Part shown: one piece after another, positions 43,081-52,791 of the stretch | Numbering within the stretch: the first letter of the stretch is position 1 | How the letters are laid out: every line of letters begins with the position of its first letter | Assembly (NCBI GenBank): GCA_050246015.1 | Contig: JBFWWU010000012.1 | Location: 1-64,000 of the forward strand | Reading direction: 5' to 3' | From: JTS-AC122 sp050246015 | GTDB lineage: Bacteria; Planctomycetota; Phycisphaerae; Phycisphaerales; UBA1924 | Length of the DNA stretch: 64,000 bases | Notes under the pieces: model-generated | What the model was told of the DNA's origin: nothing | The model's input: only the letters and a program-made list of their open reading frames with translations | The model's database searches: none | Position numbers and translations under genes: made by a program

Positions 43081-44163
43081 TCACGGGTCGGCCTCGTGGC
43101 TCGCCTTGCCCTTGACCGACAGATCTGCTGGAAAGTCATCGGGGATGACACCACAGGTCACGCGTTCCTTCAGAAAGGGCTGCGGGGTCCGCGAGGTCAG
43201 TTCTCGACGCTCCCCATCGAAGCGGCAGACCGTCACCCCCTGGTTGAACAAGGGCTCCGGATCCATTGGGTGAGTCGCGTGGGAGTTGAGGAAGAGGTAC
43301 CCGCCATCGGCGAGCGTCTCGCGGTAGTGCGAGGGGTGCACGTCCTGCTTCACCATGCTCCCGTCCGACACCATGTACCAGATCGCGAAGACCCGTTCAC
43401 CGGGTTGAGATACGCGCAGGGGATCGGCGAAGAGCTTGCTGGTCGTCGCGCGAGGGTTGAAGTACACCGCGCTCATCTCGGCGTTTCGCGGGTCTAGGAA
43501 GAACCCGAAGGGGACCACAGTGCCCTTGGGCGTGGTGAAGGACTCGACGCGTCGGTGTCCGGTTTCGCGCATCGCGCCGGACTCCGTGATCTCGAACGTC
43601 GGGTCGCAGTACTGATAGAGAACACGGGTGATCGCGCCGAATCCCTGAGCGATGAACCACGGATGGTCGTACGGGTTCAGGCACAGCAGGAACGGCCGGT
43701 CCTTGACGTGCGGTTCGTCCGCGTATTCCCGGTATGACTTCATCTTGGTCGCGAGCGCGCCGGCAAGTTTGGCGCTCGTCTGTCCGTAAAACTGTTCCCG
43801 GTCGTAGGCTACCTCGTGCTTCGGCGTCCACTCGGGGATCTGGCCGGGACCAGCCTCCGTGACCTTCGCTTCCGCGGCGATCAGTCCCTGCGGGGCGTCG
43901 AGCACGAAGTCCGGACGATCCGCGGGGCGCGAGACTCCGAAGCCCAGACTCTTGAACATGGCGTGGAGATAGAGCTCCCAGAACGCCGGCGAGAACTTGG
44001 TCTGGAACTCGTCGACGATGGTGTTGTTGACGTCGACGAAGTCGACCGCCCATCTCGTGATGCAATCGCGGTCCTGAGGCGTTGCCGCGAGTGACCGGAA
44101 GTGACGATGCAATCGCTCGACCGGGTACCTTGGTGTCCAGAGATCGATCTGTGTCGAGCCCAT
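43081..44163 (-). CDS. PD-(D/E)XK nuclease-like protein (putative restriction-type)
   Basis: The 360-aa protein starts at ATG 44163. Near residues 55-100 it shows FSPAFWELYLHAMFKSLGFG, then RPADRPDFVLDAPQGLIAAE followed by AKV: the E...PDFVL...EAK arrangement of PD-(D/E)XK endonucleases. The rest (LNPYDHPWFIAQGFGAI, later repeated beta segments) is unrecognised. It may cut DNA in a Mg-dependent way. It lies 75 bp downstream of terminase on the same strand, so it may be a phage- or defence-associated nuclease. Confidence 0.6.
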   Translation of the reverse strand: MGSTQIDLWTPRYPVERLHRHFRSLAATPQDRDCITRWAVDFVDVNNTIVDEFQTKFSPAFWELYLHAMFKSLGFGVSRPADRPDFVLDAPQGLIAAEAKVTEAGPGQIPEWTPKHEVAYDREQFYGQTSAKLAGALATKMKSYREYADEPHVKDRPFLLCLNPYDHPWFIAQGFGAITRVLYQYCDPTFEITESGAMRETGHRRVESFTTPKGTVVPFGFFLDPRNAEMSAVYFNPRATTSKLFADPLRVSQPGERVFAIWYMVSDGSMVKQDVHPSHYRETLADGGYLFLNSHATHPMDPEPLFNQGVTVCRFDGERRELTSRTPQPFLKERVTCGVIPDDFPADLSVKGKASHEADP

Positions 44164-44238
44164 GCGCGTGGAGCGTACCCGCCAGTACCATGCGACGAAT
44201 CGAGAGTCAGCCGAGTGTACCGCCCGCGCCTCGGCCGA

Positions 44239-45870
44239 TCAGTACAATCCATACACTCGCCCGCCGGTGACAACGCGTCGCTCGGCACACCAGCTGATGC
44301 ACATCTCCAGGGCGTCGGGACCGTCGTCGTGGGCACCGAGCGGGAACTGCCGCAGTTGCTCGAGCAGCATGGTCTGGCTCCGGCTGAACTTGAGCCGCCC
44401 GCTGGAGATGTACGCCTCGAGGCCCTCGATGCGGGCCTGCTTATTGGCCGTGCTGTTCATCGAGCGGGGGTGCAGTGACACACCCGCCGCTACGGCCCGC
44501 TGCCGGAGTGACTCGACCATCACCGTCTGGAACTGGTTCCCCTCGACCACGAAGTCGCGGTAGTTGAACACCTTGGCGAGCTGCACGATGCGGTTGATCG
44601 TCTCCTCGGGCTTCCTGCGGGCTATGTCGGCATGAAGGACGTACAAGGAGTCATCGTTGAGGTTCTTGGCGACGGTGACGATGGCAGAGTAATCGCCGCG
44701 GTTGGGGTTCTTGCCGAGGCTCGGGTCGCACGCTCCGTAGATCCGGCAGTGCTGACCGATGCGGCGGACCATCTCCATCGGCTCCGTAAACCCGTTGTCC
44801 CAGTAGTGGAACGAGTCCTCGCGGAACAGGCACCGCTCTGGGTCGAGCGGCTCGTTCTGCTTCTCGGATTGGAAGCTGAGCCGCCCCTCATCGGATCGGA
44901 TCTGCATGAGACGCAGGTAGTCCTCCTGTTCGGGCCACAGCACCTGCGAACCCTTGAGCATCAACACCTTGTTCGTCTCGTAGAACGCCGCCGCGGCGAT
45001 GGGACCCGTCTCGGCGTTGAACTCCTTCTCGCCGACGCGGATCGCTTCCCATTGATCCCACAGATCAGCACGCTCGCTGTACATCTCGACGGCCCGGTAC
45101 AGACGCCGGTCCCAGCCGACGGACTTCCCTCGCTCGAGCTTCTCATGCGTGAGGTTCGCCAGCAGCGAGTCGTAATGGAGGACGGTGCCGACGACAACCA
45201 CGTTGGTGCGGGCGTCGCCGGCCTTGAGCAGCGTCTTCTCGAACCAGTCCCGCAGCTTGATCCGCTGCTCGGCGGACTCGCAGTGCTCCTGGTTCTCAAG
45301 ATCGTCGCAGATGATCAGGCTTGGGCGGTAGGGTCCGTGCCGCACGCCACGCAGGGCCTGCCCGCTGCCGAGCACCCGGATCATCACGCCGTTGCGGAGG
45401 AGGATGCAATTGTCACGCCAGGGCTTGGGCATCCGCCCACCGCCCATCCCCGCCCCCCCGATCTCGCCCGGCTTCGAGCACACATCGGGGAAGTCCTCCA
45501 GCAGCAGCTCATTGCCCTGGATCTCATCCTTGAGGTTCTTGAGCAGCAACGCCGCCTGCTCCTTGGTCCCCGAGATGATCAGCACGAGCTGCTCGTGCTT
45601 ATAGAGGATGGACCAGAGGATGTATGCCAGGCTCACGACCGTGCTCTTGGCGTGACCACGAGGGGCGGCAACGGCGATCCGCTGCCCCCGCTGCGTGCTG
45701 ATGCTGGCAAGCATGCCGTAGAGATCCTCGTGCATGCGTGAGGGCTTCAACCGCATGTGCTTGGTCAGGTAGACTTGGGCGAACGCCTTCGGCGAGATCG
45801 CGGCGATCCGCCGGCGGTGGCTCGACAGTGCACCGTTCAGAGCGAGCTGGGCTTGCGTGAGCGTGGTCAT
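44239..45870 (-). CDS. Phage-type terminase large subunit
   Basis: The 543-aa protein carries the terminase ATPase: Walker A-like AAPRGHAKSTVVSLAYILW, Walker B LIICDDLENQE, and coupling motif VVVVGTVLHYDS. The RNase H-like nuclease domain starts with YGACDPSLGKNPNRGDYSA and continues to GAHDDGPDALEMC near the end. It packages DNA into capsids. Its ATG overlaps the stop of the HTH gene (ATGA). No portal, capsid or tail genes are present nearby, so this is an isolated packaging module. Confidence 0.9.
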   Translation of the reverse strand: MTTLTQAQLALNGALSSHRRRIAAISPKAFAQVYLTKHMRLKPSRMHEDLYGMLASISTQRGQRIAVAAPRGHAKSTVVSLAYILWSILYKHEQLVLIISGTKEQAALLLKNLKDEIQGNELLLEDFPDVCSKPGEIGGAGMGGGRMPKPWRDNCILLRNGVMIRVLGSGQALRGVRHGPYRPSLIICDDLENQEHCESAEQRIKLRDWFEKTLLKAGDARTNVVVVGTVLHYDSLLANLTHEKLERGKSVGWDRRLYRAVEMYSERADLWDQWEAIRVGEKEFNAETGPIAAAAFYETNKVLMLKGSQVLWPEQEDYLRLMQIRSDEGRLSFQSEKQNEPLDPERCLFREDSFHYWDNGFTEPMEMVRRIGQHCRIYGACDPSLGKNPNRGDYSAIVTVAKNLNDDSLYVLHADIARRKPEETINRIVQLAKVFNYRDFVVEGNQFQTVMVESLRQRAVAAGVSLHPRSMNSTANKQARIEGLEAYISSGRLKFSRSQTMLLEQLRQFPLGAHDDGPDALEMCISWCAERRVVTGGRVYGLY

Positions 45871-46769
45871 CGTCGTGCCTCCCGACGCTTCTGTTCTTCT
45901 TCGAGATAGATCTGGATCGCCGTCTTTGGCTGCGACGGAGGTGGTGGCGATGCCGGTGGAGACGGAGCGGCAGCGGGTGCCGGTCTCGGAGGTTGTGGTG
46001 CCAGCGTTGGAGCTGGCGATGGTGCCGCGACTGCGGGAGCCGATGCCGAGGCCACGGGTTTCGGCGCCACCGGCGACGACACCGGTGCCGTGCCGGTCGA
46101 CGTCGCCGGCATTGGAGCAGGTGCCGCCGGCAGCGACAGCCCCTGAGCCTCACGCTCGATCGTCTCCAGCCGCAGCACCTCGTTGCGGAGGTCCGCCATG
46201 CTGGAGAGGTCACCGAGGTTGTGGGTGAGGTCGCTCTGCACCCGCTGGGCCGCGGTCGGGATGAGCCCGGTGCTCTGCAGCCGCTGCACCAGCCGGTCGA
46301 ACATGTCGTAGCATTTGTACTCACCGTCGATCTTCACCGAGGGCGGCGTCTCCTTGTCACGGGTCACGCGGCGGATGCGGGCGGAAGTCGCCTCATACTC
46401 AGCGGCGAGACGACCCGCGAACAGGTACCCGAGCCGCGGATCGGGCTCGATGGCGTTCTGTTCATGGATCGCCTGGCGGTCGCGAGTGATGGTGCGGGTG
46501 CTCACCCGCAGCACCTGGGCGATCTCGCCGACCGAGAGCCCGTCACCCACGAGCTGGGCGACGCAGAGCCGGCGGTCGTCGGCGGTGAGATTGGACGTGT
46601 CGAGGACGCCGTTCTTGATGTCGCGAAGGACATCGAAGACGTTGCGGTGCCGCCCGTCGCCGAGTTCGTCACGGAATCGGCGTCCCTGTAACGGCGTCTC
46701 ATCACCGGTACTGTGCGCGCTCTCCGGCACGGGGTCTGGCGGAGTGGAGTCAAGGTTGTTGTCGATCAC
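45867..46769 (-). CDS. HTH protein with Pro/Ala-rich tail, likely small-terminase-type
   Basis: The 300-aa protein starts at GTG 46769 after GAAGGAGG. It has an HTH (LSVGEIAQVLRVSTRTITRD), a helical middle region (YLFAGRLAAEYEATSARIRR) and a low-complexity Pro/Ala-rich stretch of about 70 residues. It overlaps the methyltransferase stop (GTGA) upstream and the terminase start downstream. Position and DNA-binding domain suggest it recognises phage DNA for packaging, an inference. Confidence 0.7.
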   Translation of the reverse strand: MIDNNLDSTPPDPVPESAHSTGDETPLQGRRFRDELGDGRHRNVFDVLRDIKNGVLDTSNLTADDRRLCVAQLVGDGLSVGEIAQVLRVSTRTITRDRQAIHEQNAIEPDPRLGYLFAGRLAAEYEATSARIRRVTRDKETPPSVKIDGEYKCYDMFDRLVQRLQSTGLIPTAAQRVQSDLTHNLGDLSSMADLRNEVLRLETIEREAQGLSLPAAPAPMPATSTGTAPVSSPVAPKPVASASAPAVAAPSPAPTLAPQPPRPAPAAAPSPPASPPPPSQPKTAIQIYLEEEQKRREARR

Positions 46770-48082
46770 CGCGAATCCTCCTTCGCGGCGAGCCGGTACT
46801 TCTCGGCGATCTCGGGGGCGACGGCACTCTCGCCCGCGAAGGCCATGTATCGGCGGACGATCACATCGCAGTAGACCGGGCTGATCTCGATGCCGAAGCA
46901 CCGCCGCTGGAGCCGTTCGGCGGCGATGATCTGCGTGCCGCTGCCCAGGAACGGTTCGTAGCAGATCTCGCCGGGCTGCGTGTGCTGCCGCATCGGGATC
47001 TCGAAGACCTCCAGCGGCTTGGGCGTCGGGTGGTCCGGGCGATCGGCACCGTTGGGGAGGGTGTCGATGTTCCAGACTGTGGGGAGCCGGTGCTCGTCGG
47101 CACGCGGCGGCATGTTCCCCTTGATCCAGCCCATCAAACACGGCTCGTGCTGCCAGAGGTACCAGGTCCGCGTCGGCACACCCTTGTTCTTCGCCCAGAT
47201 GATCTGGCAGTGGACGAACGCACCGTGCTTGTTCCATGCCGCTTCGAGCATCGCCTGCCGGCGGGAGGCATGCCAGCAGTACCACGCCGCGTTCGGAGCG
47301 ATACCTTCCGCGACGGCGGCGGCGATGAACTTGTCGTAGAGCTCGGGGTTGGCGTCGGCGTCGTCCCAGGTCACGCCGTAGGTCCCCGACCAGTCCTTCC
47401 GCTTCCCGTTCTTGTCGCCGGGATGGTTGGTCCCGTCGTAGTCGACGAGATATGGCGGATCGGTGGCGAACAACTGTGCTCGCATGCCGTCCATGAGACG
47501 ACGCACGTGCTCGGGATTGGTGGAGTCGCCGCAGAGCAACCGATGCTGGTGAGCTGGGTCGGTGCCGAGGACGATGAGGTCGCCCGGCTGCGTTACCGGC
47601 GTCGCCGCGGCGGCGACGGCTTCCTCGAGGTCAAAGCCTTCCTCTTTCTTGGTGGCATCATCACCGAGGACCTCGGCGAGCAGGTCGTTGGTCTCGTCGA
47701 GATCGAACCCGGTGATACCGAGATCAAAGTCGGGCGTCTTCACGAGTTCGCTGAGCAGCTCCGCCAGCTTCTGCTCGTCCCAGTCGCCCTGGGCTTTGTT
47801 GAGGGCGAGGTTGAGGCCCTTCTCCTTGTCGAGCGGCAGATCCACGACAACGACCTGGACCTCGGTAATGCCGCGGGACTTCAAGACCTTCAGACGCTGG
47901 TGACCGCCGACGAGGTTGCCGGTCCGCTGGTTCCAGACCAGCGGCTCAACGAGCCCGAACTCGTCGACGCTCCGCTCGATCTTCTTGTAGAGCGGATTAC
48001 CGGGCTGTAGGTTGAGACGCGGGTTGTACGGGGCGGGATTGATGCGGTCGATCGAAACGGTTTGGATGTTCATTGGGTTCAT
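46766..48082 (-). CDS. ParB-like nuclease domain fused to DNA adenine-type methyltransferase
   Basis: The 438-aa protein starts at ATG 48082 (GGAG upstream). The N-terminus is a ParB/Srx-type domain (INPAPYNPRLNLQPGNPLYK, VEPLVWNQRTGNLVGGHQRL). The C-terminal part is an N-6/N-4 methyltransferase of the beta class with catalytic DPPYLVDYDG and SAM-binding FLGSGTQIIAAERL near the end. Such fusions are common in phages and modify host or phage DNA. It is the first gene of the overlapping methyltransferase-HTH-terminase cassette. Confidence 0.9.
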   Translation of the reverse strand: MNPMNIQTVSIDRINPAPYNPRLNLQPGNPLYKKIERSVDEFGLVEPLVWNQRTGNLVGGHQRLKVLKSRGITEVQVVVVDLPLDKEKGLNLALNKAQGDWDEQKLAELLSELVKTPDFDLGITGFDLDETNDLLAEVLGDDATKKEEGFDLEEAVAAAATPVTQPGDLIVLGTDPAHQHRLLCGDSTNPEHVRRLMDGMRAQLFATDPPYLVDYDGTNHPGDKNGKRKDWSGTYGVTWDDADANPELYDKFIAAAVAEGIAPNAAWYCWHASRRQAMLEAAWNKHGAFVHCQIIWAKNKGVPTRTWYLWQHEPCLMGWIKGNMPPRADEHRLPTVWNIDTLPNGADRPDHPTPKPLEVFEIPMRQHTQPGEICYEPFLGSGTQIIAAERLQRRCFGIEISPVYCDVIVRRYMAFAGESAVAPEIAEKYRLAAKEDSR

Positions 48083-48267
48083 GACGGCAACTCCAACGCT
48101 GTCCGGCCGCCGAATCTGGCTGGGTCGGAGCAGCAGAGAGCACATGACGGATGAGATCCCCGCACCGATCACGGACGCGAAACTGACCGGCGGTCAGCTG
48201 CGACGCGGATCGGGCGGGCACAACGGATGACGGAATGTGGTTTGGTCGGGAGGAGGCTGTCGCGGCT

Positions 48268-48338
48268 GCACGCGGGGAGTCCGCGTGCGATCAGCCGGCC
48301 TGAGCCGGCTCGTTGAGCCCTACCCGGCGTGACGCCGG
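48268..48338. other. Three consecutive perfect hairpins, possible structured RNA or packaging site
   Basis: Stem-loops follow within 71 bp: GCACGCGG-GGAGT-CCGCGTGC (48268-48288), AGCCGGC-CTGA-GCCGGCT (48293-48310) and CCGGCG-TGA-CGCCGG (48324-48338). None has a U-tract. They lie about 190-260 bp upstream of the methyltransferase/terminase cassette. Confidence 0.5.
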
Positions 48339-49177
48339 AGAGCGGTGATTCGGTTCCCGGTTTGAATCCCGCTGCGATCGGCTCCCAAACGGCCCGCAAG
48401 ACCTATTCTCACGGTCACCGAGGAGCGAACCTCCTTCCACCCCTTATATACGCATCTCGAAAACCTCGGGCAACCGCGTTTCCGTGAAGCGCGTTCGAAA
48501 AGGCGGAATCGGTCTTGACCAAATTTCAACTGCGAGGCCTCGGCGCGCATTTGCGGACGTGCCAGATCCTCCGTTGTCGTCGACGCCACATGCCGGCGCG
48601 AGATCGTTCATTCCCGACGACGGCACCGTCGTTCGATCTCGGCGACGCCCCGCAAGGGTGCTGGCTTGGTCCAAGAGCTTGCGCCGGACGACCGTTTCCG
48701 GACGTTGTTCGCGGGGCCGATCCTCCGTTTCCTTGGAGCCTCCTCTGGACGCCCGCGGCCGGCGATCGTCCGCTCTTTGCGGCGCCACCTCCCGCACAGT
48801 CGGCGTGTCAGGGTCCGAGGAGACGGATAAGCGTGATATTTGATCGGACCGGCCCTGGCGGGCCAGAAACGGGGCTATTCGGGCCGGCACGTCGACGCCG
48901 GCACGCCAAAAGGGTGACACATCGGACATCGTCAAGGCCATCTCGGACCCCAAAGGCGAGCCCGAACCCCCTGGAGAGACCACCTGACGAGTCTAGAATC
49001 TCTCTCCGCTTCCGCCGACACCACGAGCGTCCGTGACTCGTGGCAGGTCCCATAGCGACATGCCCGAACCGCGCAACTCCCGAGATCGGGTCGCGGCGCC
49101 GTTTGCTGGACTCTGTGTTCCCACATGGGCCGGCCTGCATCCACAGGCGTGACACCTTTTCCAGACGCCGCCGCCAG

Positions 49178-49206
49178 TTGACTATTGCACAAGAACGTGG
49201 CAGTAT
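49178..49206 (+). promoter_or_regulatory. Sigma-70-like promoter of the S8 peptidase
   Basis: TTGACT (49178-49183) and CAGTAT (49201-49206) are separated by 17 bp, 118 bp upstream of the ATG at 49324. Confidence 0.5.
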
Positions 49207-49323
49207 GCCTAATCTCGGGCAGACTGTGTATGCAGCCGCATGTGCCCGCGACAGTGACCCTTTCGAAAACGCGTTGTTGTGCACGTCGGGTGGGCGTACC
49301 CAGAATCCCGCAGGAGTCTCTTC

Positions 49324-52300
49324 ATGAAGTCAGTATCCCCCAGGCGACATCGAAACTCGGCTCGGTGTGCCGCGCTCGTCTTGGTGACCGGCCTCGCCAT
49401 CGGGGGGACGGCGACGTTTGCCGCCGCGCAAGTGCAGTGGCGAACGGGCGTGGGCGCCACGCCGAAGAAAGAGTCCGCCGCGGACGTGGCGCAACTGCTC
49501 CGGCAGTCGGCCGGGCGGCCGGACAAGTCGCATGTCGTGGCGCACTTCGCCGCCGCGCTCACCGATGAGCAGAAATCATCGCTCAAGAGCGCCGGAATCG
49601 GCGTGCTCGACTATGTTGGGAGCAACGCGTATTTCGCGAATGTATCGCGGAATGTCAGCGCCGATCGTGCCGCGGCCCTGGACCTGCTGCTCACCGTCGA
49701 GGATGTGAACCCGGCGTGGAAACTGCACCCGGACCTGTACGCCGGGATCATCCGCGGGTGGACGGTGGTGGATGGGCTCAAGGATTTCGACCTGCCGCCG
49801 TTGGGCGAGACGACGCAGGCGGCGCTCGAAGAGCGCGGCCTGAATCCCACGCTGTCGGCAACGCTCATGCTCCACATGGACGTGGCGCAGGACGACGCCG
49901 CCAGAATCGTTGAGCAGATGGGGGGCTCGGTGATGCACCGCTTCAAGACGGTAAACGCGCTGCACATCTGGATTCCCATGGCACGAGTCCGGGAACTGGC
50001 GTCAAACGATCTGGTTCGGTTCATCGAACCGGCGATGCCGCCGCTGACGACCTGCAACGATGACAACCGCGTCCGGACAGGCGTGAACACGGTGAACGCT
50101 TCGCCGTACGGTCTCAGTGGAGCGGGCGTTGACGTGCTTGTGTACGACGGCGGAACGATCGCGTCGCACCCCGGACTTGCGCCGCGGATCTTCACGGGTG
50201 ATGGCTCGGGCGTGATCGGGCACGCGACGCACGTCGCCGGGACGATCGGCGGCACCGGCGCGGGCGAAGCCGGCAACCCGCACCGCGGGATGGCGCCAAA
50301 CGTCGCCCGCTTCCTGTCCTACGGCGTGCAAGGCTTCGGGCAGGATTTCTTCCGAAACTCCACACAGACCGACACCGAGAACGACTACCTCGCCGCGATC
50401 GCCATGGGCGCCGATGTGGCCAACAACTCCGTCGGAAACAACATCGAGTCCAATGGTTATCCATGTCCGTTCCAGGGCGACTACGGCACGTTCAATGAAA
50501 TGCTCGATTCGCTCATCCGCGGCGAGCGAAATGGGCAGAACGGCGTCCCCTTCCGCACCATCTGGGCCGCCGGAAACGAACGCCAGGGGTCACGCTGCAA
50601 CGTCGAACCCAACGGCGGCGCCCAAGGCTTTTACTCCATCGCTCCGCCTCAGGCCGGAAAGAATCAGATCTGCGTCGGCGCTATCAACTCCAACGACGAC
50701 TCGATCACGTCGTTCACGAGCTGGGGGCCCACCGACGACGGACGCCTCAAGCCCGACTTCTGCGCTCCCGGATGCCAGAGCAACGGCGACGGCGGCGTCA
50801 CGTCCTGCGCCGGCGCGTCCGGGTACACCTCGCTCTGCGGCACATCGATGGCCAGCCCCACCACCTGCGGCGTCGCCGCCCTCTTCATCGAAGACTGGCG
50901 CACCCTGCACCCGGGCATGCCCGATCCGCTCAACTCCACCATCAAATCGATCTTCGCCCACACCGCCGTTGACCTCGACGACCCGGGGCCCGACTTCAAG
51001 ACCGGCTTTGGCTCGATCCGCGCCCCAGCGATCATCGACCTGCTTCGAGCCGGCAACTACATCGAGAACCAGGTCGGGCAGGGCCAGACGTATACCTTCG
51101 TGGTCATCGTCGCTCCGACCGATACGCAGTTCAAGGCGACGATCGTCTGGGACGACTTCCGCGGGAACGCCGCCGTGCAGACGCAGCTTGTCAACGATCT
51201 CGACCTCGTCGTCACCTCGCCCAGCGGCACGCGCTACTTCCCCTGGACCCTCAACCCACTGAACCCCGACGCCCCAGCCGTGCAGACCCAGGAAGACCAC
51301 CTCAACAACATCGAGCAGGTCTTCGTGCAGAACCCGATGCCCGGCGGATGGACCGTGCAGGTTCGCGGCACCAGCGTCCCGCAGGGCCCGCAGCGCTTCA
51401 GCGTCGCAGCCAGCCCGCTGCTGGTGAACTGCGCCGATGCCGGGATCGCACAACTCGACAGCGACTCCTACGGGTGCGAGGTCCGCTCGGCGGGGATCCG
51501 CCTCGTGGACTGCGGACTCAACACCTCCAACAGCGTAATCGATACGGCCACCGTCATCGTGCAGTCCACCAGCGATCCGGCGGGTCAGTTGGTGACGCTG
51601 ACCGAAACGGCGCCGGAGTCCGCCGAGTTCATCGGCTCGGCGCCGCTGAGCCCCACCGACACGCCCGGGACCGTGTATTTCCAGTCCGGCGACACGATCA
51701 CGCTGGTGTACATCGACGCGGACAACGGCTCGGGCGGGACGAACGTCATGGTCACCGACGCCGCCACGATCACGTGCTTCCCGCCCGTCGCCGCCGCCGC
51801 CAGCGTGAATGTCGTCACGGCCAGCAACAGCACCATCACGCTGGGTGCGACCGACGACGGCGTGCCCGCGCCGTTGACCTTCACCATCACGCAGTTGCCG
51901 ACGCACGGGCGGCTTCGCGAAATCGGATCCGGGCAGATCATCTCGTCCGTTCCGTACGTATTGCCAGGAGGATTGAACCGGGTCCTCTATCGACCGATCG
52001 GCGAATACCTGGGCCCGGATTCATTGCAATTCCGGGCTTCCGACGGGGGCGCGCCGCCCAGCGGGGGAAACTCCAACATCGCGACGGTGAGCATCTCCGT
52101 GACGCCGCTTCAGTCCGAACTGCAGTACGAGTTCTTGACCAACGACCAGGACCCGGGTTGGACCATGCAGGGCCTCTGGGCGTTCGGTGCGCCGACCGGC
52201 GGCGGGTCGTTCAACCACGACCCGATGTCCGGATTCACGGGCAGCAACGTGATCGGGTTCAACCTGCTGGGCAACTACACCAACGCCATCCGCACGCCGC

Positions 52301-52791
52301 TCTACGTCACGTCGACCCCGATGGACCTGTCCCCGTACATCAACACGCGCCTGGAGTTCCGTCGCTGGCTCGGCATTGACGCATCCGATCTCGATCACGC
52401 CGCGGTTCAGGTCTCGTCCGACGGATCGACGTGGAATGACGTCTGGGTGCACACCGGCCCGGCAATCTCGGAGAACGCCTGGTCGCTCCAGTCCTATGAC
52501 ATCTCGGCATTCGCCGATCAGCGCTCCAGCGTCCGCCTCCGCTGGGTCATGGGGACGACCAACAACAACGTGGTCTACCCCGGGTGGAATATCGATGACG
52601 TCCGGGTCTACGGGCTGGTTCCGACGCCCGTGTGCACATGCGACTGGAACGGCATGGACTCGGTGAACTCGCAGGACTTCTTCGACTTCCTGACGGACCT
52701 GTTCTCCGCTGATGCGGACTACAACGCCGACGGGACGACGAACAGCCAGGATTTCTTCGATTTCATCGCGTGTTTCTTCTCAGGTTGCTGA
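49324..52791 (+). CDS. Secreted S8 (subtilisin-type) peptidase with GC-type dockerin-like C-terminus
   Basis: The 1155-aa protein starts at ATG 49324 after AGGAG. A Sec signal peptide (CAALVLVTGLAIGGTATFAA) is followed by a propeptide-like region and the catalytic domain: Asp in VDVLVYDGGTIASH, His in GHATHVAGTIGG, and Ser in CGTSMASPTTCG. Downstream are P-domain-like and Ig/cadherin-like repeats. The C-terminus carries two NSQDFFDF motifs with Asp-rich loops (DYNADGTTNSQDFF) and ends SGC, the GC-type dockerin-like anchor of Phycisphaerae. It is probably attached to the cell surface or an S-layer-like structure. Confidence 0.92.
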   Translation: MKSVSPRRHRNSARCAALVLVTGLAIGGTATFAAAQVQWRTGVGATPKKESAADVAQLLRQSAGRPDKSHVVAHFAAALTDEQKSSLKSAGIGVLDYVGSNAYFANVSRNVSADRAAALDLLLTVEDVNPAWKLHPDLYAGIIRGWTVVDGLKDFDLPPLGETTQAALEERGLNPTLSATLMLHMDVAQDDAARIVEQMGGSVMHRFKTVNALHIWIPMARVRELASNDLVRFIEPAMPPLTTCNDDNRVRTGVNTVNASPYGLSGAGVDVLVYDGGTIASHPGLAPRIFTGDGSGVIGHATHVAGTIGGTGAGEAGNPHRGMAPNVARFLSYGVQGFGQDFFRNSTQTDTENDYLAAIAMGADVANNSVGNNIESNGYPCPFQGDYGTFNEMLDSLIRGERNGQNGVPFRTIWAAGNERQGSRCNVEPNGGAQGFYSIAPPQAGKNQICVGAINSNDDSITSFTSWGPTDDGRLKPDFCAPGCQSNGDGGVTSCAGASGYTSLCGTSMASPTTCGVAALFIEDWRTLHPGMPDPLNSTIKSIFAHTAVDLDDPGPDFKTGFGSIRAPAIIDLLRAGNYIENQVGQGQTYTFVVIVAPTDTQFKATIVWDDFRGNAAVQTQLVNDLDLVVTSPSGTRYFPWTLNPLNPDAPAVQTQEDHLNNIEQVFVQNPMPGGWTVQVRGTSVPQGPQRFSVAASPLLVNCADAGIAQLDSDSYGCEVRSAGIRLVDCGLNTSNSVIDTATVIVQSTSDPAGQLVTLTETAPESAEFIGSAPLSPTDTPGTVYFQSGDTITLVYIDADNGSGGTNVMVTDAATITCFPPVAAAASVNVVTASNSTITLGATDDGVPAPLTFTITQLPTHGRLREIGSGQIISSVPYVLPGGLNRVLYRPIGEYLGPDSLQFRASDGGAPPSGGNSNIATVSISVTPLQSELQYEFLTNDQDPGWTMQGLWAFGAPTGGGSFNHDPMSGFTGSNVIGFNLLGNYTNAIRTPLYVTSTPMDLSPYINTRLEFRRWLGIDASDLDHAAVQVSSDGSTWNDVWVHTGPAISENAWSLQSYDISAFADQRSSVRLRWVMGTTNNNVVYPGWNIDDVRVYGLVPTPVCTCDWNGMDSVNSQDFFDFLTDLFSADADYNADGTTNSQDFFDFIACFFSGC

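Larger units (their letters stand above)
48083..49323. other. Long intergenic region with hairpin cluster and peptidase promoter
   Basis: This 1.24-kb stretch holds no gene I can support. Three perfect hairpins lie at 48268-48338, and a sigma-70-like promoter for the peptidase is at 49178-49206. Short open frames here have no ribosome binding site and no recognisable sequence. Confidence 0.5.

Noticed and set aside
48350..48375. tRNA-like T-arm sequence (GGTTTGAATCC)
   Set aside because: The flanking bases cannot form a 5-bp T-stem, and no anticodon or acceptor stem could be built.
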